Of a DNA stretch of 64,000 nucleotides, positions 45,401 to 51,191 are shown in pieces. This stretch comes from Hydrogenophaga pseudoflava. Lineage in GTDB: Bacteria; Pseudomonadota; Gammaproteobacteria; Burkholderiales; Burkholderiaceae_C. Position numbers and translations under genes: made by a program. The notes under the pieces are model-generated. The model was not told where the DNA came from. It did not search any database and saw only the letters and a program-made list of their open reading frames with translations. The DNA is taken from positions 62,001 to 126,000 of the forward strand of contig NZ_JAVHJP010000006.1 of assembly GCF_031020795.1 (NCBI RefSeq). The letters run 5' to 3'. Position 1 is the first letter of the stretch, and each line of letters begins with the position of its first letter.

Positions 45401-45441
45401 CTGCGGCGCCCCATCCAACCAGTGCCTCCACCACATCATGA
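39430..45441 (+). CDS. NRPS with fatty acid starter: FAAL-T-C-A-T-TE
   Basis: A 2003-residue synthetase starting at GTG 39430. Residues about 1-560: fatty acyl-AMP ligase (QYTSGST at 172-178, WLPWFHDYGLVHGVLQPLY, and the FAAL-type insert before PLKWLEAI). Carrier 1: GGDSL, Ser625. Condensation domain about 690-1110: HHIISDQ at 825-831, with Gln where the common motif has Gly. Adenylation about 1130-1640: YTSGSTGRPKG at 1299-1309; pocket code D-I-L-Q-L-G-M-V-W-K, glycine-like. Carrier 2: GGHSI, Ser1690. TE: GGFSIGG, Ser1824. By itself it could make and release an N-acyl amino acid, probably acyl-glycine (inference). Confidence 0.93.
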   Translation: MPTSDVGCTDLCELLHARAAELGDRTAYVFLGTDLEAGQTLSYASLAWSAEAIARQLRAHAVPGDRVLLAFDNSLDAVKLFWGCIVAGVIPVPAPAPDKGNARVGGSRLVGICDDADVALAMTDDGHIESGRAQAPGRPWRTLNALLNEAQGPDAPTSASCSRDQDAVAYLQYTSGSTSAPRGVEITHHNVLAQCQALMSGVDTHGKTGLVWLPWFHDYGLVHGVLQPLYSAGTSFLMSTAQFLLHPLKWLEAIARHGVTHSGAPNFAYAACVQALARAPHWTARLDGWRYASCGAEPVRATTLDAFANAFARFGFNRTAFAPSYGLAEAVLAVTVKSAPTPLLQLTLDAQALERNEVRAAAREAAATRTLVGCGPVLPGFQLRIVDPDTGRPCASDRVGEIWVAGPSVARGYRGQADASTEHFGGTLAPGAADTARYLRTGDLGFIHGGELFVAGRRKDLIIANGRNLYPQDLEQTAEAAHLHIRVGGVIAVSVDKGVKETVVVLVECSRRPSPDVVRQLVDAVHQRVSTEHQVDVHDIVPLRTGTLPRTSSGKPQRSAARRLYLQGRLEPLRMSAHPPSSAALSPGQAPDDALLDTLALLWSDVLGREVIDHDASFFDLGGDSLLATQLVSRLRARLGLDLPISAVFEAPTVRGLADRLRQTPASPNGAPVPSSVEVAAPPPAARGPGSPVGLSFSQERMWFMHELAPHGSAYNIPLAMRLMGPLNVPALQGALARVVERHEILRTRFVKTADGVSGEVVVPPVATIQQVQLNSDGREPPEQRLRQHLAEVTCQPFVLDQCPLFRVQLVHMAGQDAVLLIVMHHIISDQWSFAELGQELGVHYSALVSGTEASLPELQVQYADYARWHRDWFETERRSSELAYWSRRLNGLEPLPLNNDLPRPLEQSFRGAALRFPLEGEHIAGLRALGAAHGASLSMVLIAALNVLLLRHTGKTDIGIGVPIANRHHLASENLIGTFVNTLVFRTDLDGDPDFRTVLSRVREVSLEAFAHQDMPFEVLVRELAARPDSSRQPLFNVLFNMVNTRARDCHFEGLDWSRLDFDRASTQFDLSFVVDVLYDRAFVIEYATDLFLPDTVQRMGEHLLQILRTAVQAPGVRVATIPLLGEAERDRLHRWSHGPVEALSARTVTEWVASGSRQASQRTALVSGDVRLTHQELDEASNRLARLLRQRGVARGSRVGVCLPRSHDLVVVLLAILKAGAAYVPLDPDYPRQRLVDQMQDAELALLVSHSSVVLEEDQTPRLLVDGDLGQIDATAHRLQDDPLRDARPEDPAYLIYTSGSTGRPKGVAVPHRAVVNLLESMARAPGCAAHDRLLAVTTPSFDIAVLELFLPLGTGGTVVVASQADATDGRALAELMVREDITVLQATPSRWHLLLEAGWAGNPRLKALVGGEPLTPDLASRLLARCGEVWNMYGPTETTVWSSCWRVSPDAIQAIDLGRPVLNTVIQVLDPHLQPCPIGVPGEICIGGTGVAIGYHRQAALTAERFIEQPEARDPLASRIYRTGDRGRWRCDGSLEHGGRLDDQIKLRGFRVELGEIEARLLGHSAVARAVVVLREDAPGQPRLVAYVVPRGPMPPREELREHLRRWLPDHMVPGLFMALDHIPVLPNGKTNRRALPAPSADPSHGRTPPTPPRSPTETVILSIWQAALQSEMIGVHDNFFDLGGHSILAVGVVSRIESALQRPVALALLFKHPTVADLADALSQAQPDDHKDVPVAVLQPQGRGPGLFLLAGAEMYRRLAQQLDAEMPVYGVFSQTEIDLLEQPADLPPPVVTVETLAREYEALIRGIQPHGPYFLGGFSIGGLLAFEVARQLQAEGETIGLIALLDSKLPGQGFRHLMAGVARRLRLLRRQGLGHLLHIYRVYRHQAEHRHEPGSRRIHTYAQAIRAHEAVPCDLPAVFLQAGDDPSTAPAYGWRALVPGLAVERVPGKHMDILEPPHVDVLASVMRQHIARARGSGTLPVLTGHTAAPHPTSASTTS

Positions 45442-46382
45442 TGCTGAAACACTCGTTGAAGTACCTGCTGGCCCTTGCGCTCACCGCCTGCGGATGGCAC
45501 AAGTCGCTCGATCCGGCCGAGCTCTCGGCGCTGTACGTCCAGCCGCTGCCACCGCCGGACAAGCCGCTGCGCGTCTTTCACATCGGCCACAGCCTGGTCA
45601 ACAAGGACATCCCCATGATGCTGGAGCAACTGGCCGGAAAAGGCCACGACCACCGCTCGCAGCTGGGCTGGGGCGCCTCGCTCAGGTCGCACTGGGAGCC
45701 GGACGTGCCAGTCAACGGCTTCGATGTCGAGAACGCCCACCCCCGCTTTCAGGATGCGCACCAGGCGGTCAACAGCGGCCAGTTCGATGTGGTGGTCCTG
45801 ACGGAGTCGGTGGAGATCAAGGATGCGATCAAGCACCACAACAGTCCCGAGTACATCCGCCAGTGGACGCGGGCGGCAAGAACGGCCAACCCCAAGACCC
45901 GGGTCTATCTCTACGAGTTGTGGCACGAGCTGGACGACCCCAAGGGCTGGCTCGAGCGGCTCGACGAAGACCTGGGGCGCTACTGGGAGGGTGTTCTGCT
46001 GGCGAGGGGACTGGCGCACGGCGACACCGGCGGGCCGGTGTATGTCATCCCTGCCGGCCAGGTGATGGCCCGTCTGGTGAGGGAGGTGGAAGCCCGCGGC
46101 GGCGTCGACCGTCTGCGATCACGCGAGGACCTGTTCTACCTCAGTGACAAGGGTGAACGCGACATGATCCATCTGAGTGCGCTCGGGAACTACCTGGTCG
46201 CCCTCACCCACTACGCGGTTCTCTATCACCGCCCCCCTCCGGCGGAGCCCCAGTCCATCCGGCTGGTCGACGGGACACAGTTGCCCACCATCTCGCCGGA
46301 GCTGGCCAAGCTGATGAGCGAAGTGATCTGGTCGGTGGTGACCACCTACCCCAAGACCGGCGTGGCACAGCGCCCCGGCTGA
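45438..46382 (+). CDS. Lipoprotein with SGNH-hydrolase-like motifs
   Basis: A 314-residue protein with a lipoprotein signal (LLALALTAC, lipidated Cys18). FHIGHSLVNKDIPMML resembles SGNH block I (GHS in place of GDS), DVVVLTES the following strand, and MIHLSALGNYL a block V-like histidine segment (D/H arrangement not certain). SGNH proteins in such loci often add or remove acyl groups on polysaccharide; this is a plausible but unproven role. Its ATG overlaps the NRPS stop, so it is coupled to the acyl-peptide synthetase. Confidence 0.65.
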   Translation: MMLKHSLKYLLALALTACGWHKSLDPAELSALYVQPLPPPDKPLRVFHIGHSLVNKDIPMMLEQLAGKGHDHRSQLGWGASLRSHWEPDVPVNGFDVENAHPRFQDAHQAVNSGQFDVVVLTESVEIKDAIKHHNSPEYIRQWTRAARTANPKTRVYLYELWHELDDPKGWLERLDEDLGRYWEGVLLARGLAHGDTGGPVYVIPAGQVMARLVREVEARGGVDRLRSREDLFYLSDKGERDMIHLSALGNYLVALTHYAVLYHRPPPAEPQSIRLVDGTQLPTISPELAKLMSEVIWSVVTTYPKTGVAQRPG

Positions 46383-46475
46383 AGCCGGTGCGGTTGTGAC
46401 GCAGCCGCCCGTGGTGGACGGCCTGCGCACGCCACGCCCGGCATTGAACGCTGTTGAAACCGATACATTTGTGCC

Positions 46476-47930
46476 ATGGCATTCACCAAGCGATCTCACC
46501 GATCCATTCTCAAACGCCGAGGGAGCATTTCCACGGCGGTGCAGGCCGTGGTGGACCTGGTGGCCGTGATGGCGCTGTCCCTGCTGCTGATCCAGAAGCA
46601 GATTGGCGCCCTCACCCCTCCGTATACGGTGATGCTGCTCATCCTGGGCATGGGCATGGTGTTCGCCTACAACCGGTTTGGTGTCTACCGCAGCAACAGC
46701 AGCTTCACGCGCAAGGCGCTGACTCTCTTCAAGGCCTGGTCGCTGGCATTCGGTTTCCTCCTGGTGGTCGGTTTTGTGACCAAGCAGACCGAGGTGTTTT
46801 CCCGCCTGCTGTTGGGTCAGCTGTTCCTGGGCGGTTACCTGCTGCAGGTGTTGCTGCAGTACCTCAGCCGCGAGATCCAGATCCGGGTCATGGTGCACGC
46901 CGTGCCCGCCGAAAACGTGCTGATCGTCGGAACGGGCAAACTCGCCAGCTACCTGCAAAACAAGATCTCGGGCAATCCGTGGCTCAACCAGAAGGTGGTG
47001 GGCTGTCTGGAGCTGCCCTCTGCGGCACAGAACAGCCCCGCCAGGGCAGGCGCCACGCTGTACGAGAGCTCTGATTTCGCATCCCTGAAGGAACTCAAGG
47101 TCATCGGACCGTTGGACCAGATGCAGTCCATCATCGAGAGCCATGACGTGCGTACGGTGTACTTCGCCATTCCTCTGGGCGAGTCCGACCTGATCGAAGA
47201 CCTGTATTTCCAGCTGCTGGACCGCCATGTGGCGGTGCACTGGGTGCCGGACATCTTCTCGCTGCTGCTGGTCAACCACAGCGTCCGAGAAATCGCAGGG
47301 CTGCCCGTGCTGACCTTGTCGGAAACCCCGCTGACGGGCACCCGCCTCCTGTTCAAGGCCCTGGAAGACCGTGTGCTCGGCCTGCTCATCCTGGTGCTGA
47401 TTTCGCCAGTGCTGCTGATCATCGCCGCAGCCATCAAGCTGGACAGCCGGGGGCCGGTGTTCTTCCGGCAGGCCCGCAAGGGCTGGAGTGGACGTGTGTT
47501 CCACATCTGGAAGTTCCGCAGCATGTACGTGCACCAACCCGAGGCCGGCGTGATCCGGCAGGCCACCCGCAACGACCCCCGGGTCACGCGGGTGGGCGCC
47601 TTCCTCCGCAGAACCAGCCTGGACGAGTTGCCCCAGATCTTCAACGTGCTGAGGGGCGAGATGTCTCTCGTGGGGCCCAGACCGCACGCGGTCCAGCACG
47701 ATGAGCTGTACTCCAAGGGCATCAACGCCTATTTCGCCCGGCACAACATCAAGCCCGGCATCACCGGACTGGCCCAGGTGCGGGGTCTCCGGGGCGAGAC
47801 CAGCGAGATCGAACGCATGCAGGAACGCATCGAGGCGGACATCGAGTACATCAACAACTGGTCCCTGTGGCTCGACATCTCCATCCTGCTGCGCACCCTG
47901 GGCGCTCTGACGGGCAAGAATGCGTACTGA
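46476..47930 (+). CDS. Undecaprenyl-phosphate sugar phosphotransferase (EpsB/WcaJ type)
   Basis: A 484-residue initiating transferase. The N-terminal membrane region has about four or five helices (to about 130). A cytosolic Rossmann-like domain (NVLIVGTGKLASYLQ) follows. The catalytic domain after the last helix has RGPVFFRQARKGWSG, FHIWKFRSMYV, RTSLDELPQIFNVL and GEMSLVGPRP. It loads the first sugar-1-phosphate on the lipid carrier and so starts the repeat unit. A 93-base gap before it leaves room for a separate promoter. Confidence 0.94.
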   Translation: MAFTKRSHRSILKRRGSISTAVQAVVDLVAVMALSLLLIQKQIGALTPPYTVMLLILGMGMVFAYNRFGVYRSNSSFTRKALTLFKAWSLAFGFLLVVGFVTKQTEVFSRLLLGQLFLGGYLLQVLLQYLSREIQIRVMVHAVPAENVLIVGTGKLASYLQNKISGNPWLNQKVVGCLELPSAAQNSPARAGATLYESSDFASLKELKVIGPLDQMQSIIESHDVRTVYFAIPLGESDLIEDLYFQLLDRHVAVHWVPDIFSLLLVNHSVREIAGLPVLTLSETPLTGTRLLFKALEDRVLGLLILVLISPVLLIIAAAIKLDSRGPVFFRQARKGWSGRVFHIWKFRSMYVHQPEAGVIRQATRNDPRVTRVGAFLRRTSLDELPQIFNVLRGEMSLVGPRPHAVQHDELYSKGINAYFARHNIKPGITGLAQVRGLRGETSEIERMQERIEADIEYINNWSLWLDISILLRTLGALTGKNAY

Positions 47931-48816
47931 TACTGACATTGCAAGGCCGGTGGAAGGCGCCCAGACCTTCTGGAACTACGAACCCAGCCAGCCACGGCCG
48001 CGCATCGTGGTCGCGCGCTGGCGGGCCCGCCGGACCCGCCAAGCCCCCCCCGCCTGGACGGCGCTGCGCCCGGTGAGCGAATCCGGCCGCTGGCTCATGT
48101 ACTTCCTGTACGCACCCCAGGGTCAGCTCTCGACCCAGCACCGGTTCACGCTCCGGCGTCTCGCGGCCGAGAAGGCCTCGGTGATGATCGTGTGTGCGTG
48201 CCCTCTTGGACACCCGGTGCTCGAGGAGTTGGAGCGGTACTGCGATGCGCTGTACTGGAAAGGGACCGATGGCTTCGACTTCTCGGCCTATGCCATCTGT
48301 CTGAGCGAGCTGGCGCAGCGGGCCCCCGGCTCCGACGTGCTGATGTTCAACGACTCCACGCTCGGCCCCTTTTCTCCGCTGACTCCCTTCGTCGAACAGT
48401 CGCCCTGGCGGGTCGCAGGCCTGAGCGCCAACGCACTGGAGGAGAACCACCTCCAGTCCTTTGCCCTTATCGCCCGGCAGGTCGACGCGGAGCTGCTGCG
48501 GGTGATTGCACCAGTGGTCTCCTGCGAGTGGGCCTACAACTCCTCCGAATCGGTCATCCTGCTGCAGGAGACCCTGCTGGCCCGGGTGGCCAGCCCCCAC
48601 GTGAGCGTGGGCGCGTACTGGTACACCGACGGCTCGCGGCATCAGGACCTGTGCCTGAACTGCCCCGAACAGATGATCGACGCCGGCTTTCCCCTGCTCA
48701 AGCGGTCCCTGTTCGGCAAGTTCGTGGGCCGCTTTCAGAGCATCGCGTCCATGCAGTCGCTGCTGCACCGGCTGGATCATCCGGCCGTGATGGGCTTTTC
48801 GCCCCGAACAGCCTGA
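47920..48816 (+). CDS. RgpF-like (rhamnan synthesis) glycosyltransferase domain protein
   Basis: A 298-residue protein overlapping the previous stop by 11 bases. LYWKGTDGFDFSAY, VLMFNDSTLGPFSP and the following FVEQSPWRVAGLSAN resemble the RgpF family of rhamnose-polymer transferases. The N-terminal 50 residues are arginine- and proline-rich. It is shorter than full RgpF proteins and probably adds one sugar to the repeat unit. It is the last plus-strand gene of the cluster and converges on the deacetylase gene with 22 bases between them. Confidence 0.72.
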   Translation: MRTDTDIARPVEGAQTFWNYEPSQPRPRIVVARWRARRTRQAPPAWTALRPVSESGRWLMYFLYAPQGQLSTQHRFTLRRLAAEKASVMIVCACPLGHPVLEELERYCDALYWKGTDGFDFSAYAICLSELAQRAPGSDVLMFNDSTLGPFSPLTPFVEQSPWRVAGLSANALEENHLQSFALIARQVDAELLRVIAPVVSCEWAYNSSESVILLQETLLARVASPHVSVGAYWYTDGSRHQDLCLNCPEQMIDAGFPLLKRSLFGKFVGRFQSIASMQSLLHRLDHPAVMGFSPRTA

Positions 48817-48838
48817 GCATCGCCTGCCCGGCGCGCAT

Positions 48839-49954
48839 TCACGCCGTCACGCCACCGCAGGGGTCCTGCCTCACGCGGTCCAGCCCCGGGTGCAGACCGC
48901 TCATCCGCCAGGCCAGGCGCGCTTCCGAGAAGCGCCCGAGCCGGTCCTGGGCATGTTGCGCGTTCATGTTGAAGCGCTGCAGCAGGTAAGGCTCGTCCCC
49001 AGGCAGATTGCTGCCCCAGCGGGTGGTGACGGCCGCCCGGTAGCCTGCAATGCGCGCCTGCGCCACGCACCGCGCATCCGCAGATCCGTTCGGATAACAG
49101 AAGGTGGTGACCGGCGTGCCGAGCGCCGCCTCGAGTTTCTGCCGCGAACCGGCAATCTCGACCCGCAGTTCATCGTCCGAGCACTGCGGCAGCAGCGCGT
49201 GGGAGTGGGAGTGGCTGCCGATCTCGTGACCGCGTGCCACCAGGTCCTTCATCTGTCCGATGCTCATGAACCCGTCCCAGCGGTGCCGCTCCGGTGGCGG
49301 CAACAGGCTTCTGGCACGCCGCATCCAGTCCTCGCGCTGGGCGGGGTTCCACCGTTTCGTCTGCTCGAGCGCAGCTTCCACGGCGGCATGGGGTGTCACG
49401 CGGCCAAGATCCACACCCGGCTGCAGCTCGGCCAGCAAGCCGAGCGCGCCTTGGCGCCCCGATGTCCGCAGGCCCGCAGTCTCGTGCACGAACTGGGAAA
49501 CCAGCCAGGCGACCGAGCCCGCCATGGCGTCGTGCCACAGCGGCGTGGCGTCCTCCAGCACCTGGCTGGGGACATAGAAGCTCGCGGTGACGCTGTTCTT
49601 TTCGAGGACAGGCAGCGCATTCTCGTAGTTGTCGAGCTGGCCATCGTCGAAGGTGATTGCCAGCAGCGGTCGACCGGGGACATGGCCGCCCGCCCAGAGA
49701 TCCAGAGCGGTGTGGAGCGACATGCACCGGAAATGACGGGTCAGGAACCGCAGGTGATCGTCCAGCTCCTCCGGCGTGACCGCCAGTCCCGGCAAAGGAT
49801 AGAGCCGCCGCTGCGACTCCGTCAGCACGCGATGGAAGGTGACGATCGAGAGCCGTTGCCTCAGCCGGTTCTCGGGCGCAGTCAACCGGGCCAGTGACAG
49901 GACCTCACCGCAGACATCCCGAACCAGAGCCTTGAGGCCCGTCAGCCCACCCAT
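48839..49954 (-). CDS. Polysaccharide deacetylase (NodB family)
   Basis: A 371-residue NodB-fold enzyme: LAITFDDGQLDNYENALP supplies the catalytic Asp and metal-binding Asp, EIGSHSHSHALLPQ the metal-binding histidines, and TTFCYPNGSAD the substrate groove. A helical insert lies between the first two motifs. It has no signal peptide. It would remove N-acetyl groups from a sugar chain or precursor. ATG at 49954 follows AGGAAG at good spacing; the frame upstream overlaps the previous gene and is not used. It is the last gene of the minus-strand operon 54042-48839. Confidence 0.88.
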   Translation of the reverse strand: MGGLTGLKALVRDVCGEVLSLARLTAPENRLRQRLSIVTFHRVLTESQRRLYPLPGLAVTPEELDDHLRFLTRHFRCMSLHTALDLWAGGHVPGRPLLAITFDDGQLDNYENALPVLEKNSVTASFYVPSQVLEDATPLWHDAMAGSVAWLVSQFVHETAGLRTSGRQGALGLLAELQPGVDLGRVTPHAAVEAALEQTKRWNPAQREDWMRRARSLLPPPERHRWDGFMSIGQMKDLVARGHEIGSHSHSHALLPQCSDDELRVEIAGSRQKLEAALGTPVTTFCYPNGSADARCVAQARIAGYRAAVTTRWGSNLPGDEPYLLQRFNMNAQHAQDRLGRFSEARLAWRMSGLHPGLDRVRQDPCGGVTA

Positions 49955-49976
49955 GCCACTTCCTGGTTGTGTGTGA

Positions 49977-51191
49977 TCATGCCGGCGCTCCAGAGAGTGG
50001 TGCAAAGGTCTGCCGGAGTTGTTGCGCCGACCGGTCCACATCGTGCCGTTCCAGCGCCCGGGCCCGCGCCCGTTCGCCCATGGCCTGAAGCTGCGGCGCG
50101 TCTGCTTCGAGGCACCGGCGCATGGCCTGCGCCAGCTCCATGGCGTTGCCCGGCGCCACGACCCAACCGTCCTGCCCGTCGCGCACCAGTTCGGGCACAC
50201 CGGCGACGCGCGTGGCGATCACGGGCCTGGAACAGGCCATGGCCTCCATCAGCACCACCGGCAAGCCTTCCGCAAAGCTGCTGAGCACCAGCGCGCGCGA
50301 GGCCTCGATCTCCTTGCGAACGTCGGCGCCGGAAATCCAGCCCGTGATGCGGACACGGTCCGCGACGCCGCGCTGCTCGCAGTGGCGTTCGATGGCTGGC
50401 CGCAACTCGCCGTCACCCGCCAGCACCAGCTCGGCGTCCACCCCCTGGCGGCGCAACTCGCCGAGCGCGTCGATCAGGACGAACTGACCTTTCTCCGAAC
50501 TCAGCCGCCCAACGCAGACGAAGCGCCGCACCTCATTGAACGGCCGACCAGGAGGCACGCGGTAGCTCTCATCCAGCCCGCAGTGCACCACCGACACCTT
50601 CTCCCAGTGAACAGGCTCCACCCAGCGGCACATCTGGCTGCGCATGTACTCGCTGACCGCCACCACGCGCGCGGCGCGGCGGACCTTCTCCGGAATGCCG
50701 ATGAACTGGGCCGCGTCCGTTTCCACCGTGCCGTGCGCGGTGAAGCTGTAGGTGCCTCCATGGATCTGCGCCGCCAGCATCGCCACTGCGGCCGGATTCG
50801 AGCCGAAATGCGCATGCAGGTGCGCCACCTTCTCCTCCTCCATCCAGTTGGCGACGATGCAGGCTTCGACCAGATAGGCCACGTGGTGCAGCAGGCTTCG
50901 CTCGGCGCGGCGGGACAGCCTCCATGCAGACCGCGCCGCGCCGAAAAAGGCGCTCGGATGTTGGACCATGGCGCGCACCACATGGGCGAGTGTGGCCATG
51001 GCGCCCGCACCCAGCACATACCGCGTGCGATGGCGTTCCTCGACATCGGCCGAGTCGGGACTTCCGTCGGAGGGCCCGCGAATCGCATAACGCAGCACCT
51101 CGACGCCCAACCGCTCCAGCGCTGCGATTTCCCTGCGAATGAAGCTGTGGCTGACTTTGGGGTATTCGCTGATGAGGTAGGCCACCCTCAT
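49977..51191 (-). CDS. Family 4 glycosyltransferase
   Basis: A 404-residue GT-B enzyme starting MRVAYLISEYPKVSHSFIRR, a common lead of exopolysaccharide GT4 proteins. HLHAHFGSNPAAVA, SFTAHGTVETD, FVCVGRLSSEKGQFVLIDAL and SSFAEGLPVVLMEAMACSRP (with the E-x7-E element) follow. It adds a sugar to the lipid-linked unit. The ATG overlaps the asparagine-synthetase stop (ATGA), so translation is coupled. Confidence 0.92.
   Translation of the reverse strand: MRVAYLISEYPKVSHSFIRREIAALERLGVEVLRYAIRGPSDGSPDSADVEERHRTRYVLGAGAMATLAHVVRAMVQHPSAFFGAARSAWRLSRRAERSLLHHVAYLVEACIVANWMEEEKVAHLHAHFGSNPAAVAMLAAQIHGGTYSFTAHGTVETDAAQFIGIPEKVRRAARVVAVSEYMRSQMCRWVEPVHWEKVSVVHCGLDESYRVPPGRPFNEVRRFVCVGRLSSEKGQFVLIDALGELRRQGVDAELVLAGDGELRPAIERHCEQRGVADRVRITGWISGADVRKEIEASRALVLSSFAEGLPVVLMEAMACSRPVIATRVAGVPELVRDGQDGWVVAPGNAMELAQAMRRCLEADAPQLQAMGERARARALERHDVDRSAQQLRQTFAPLSGAPA

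Noticed and set aside
48890..49897. A 335-codon plus-strand frame opposite the deacetylase gene
   Set aside because: It overlaps the NodB motifs in reverse and resembles no family; the minus-strand gene has a ribosome site and catalytic residues.
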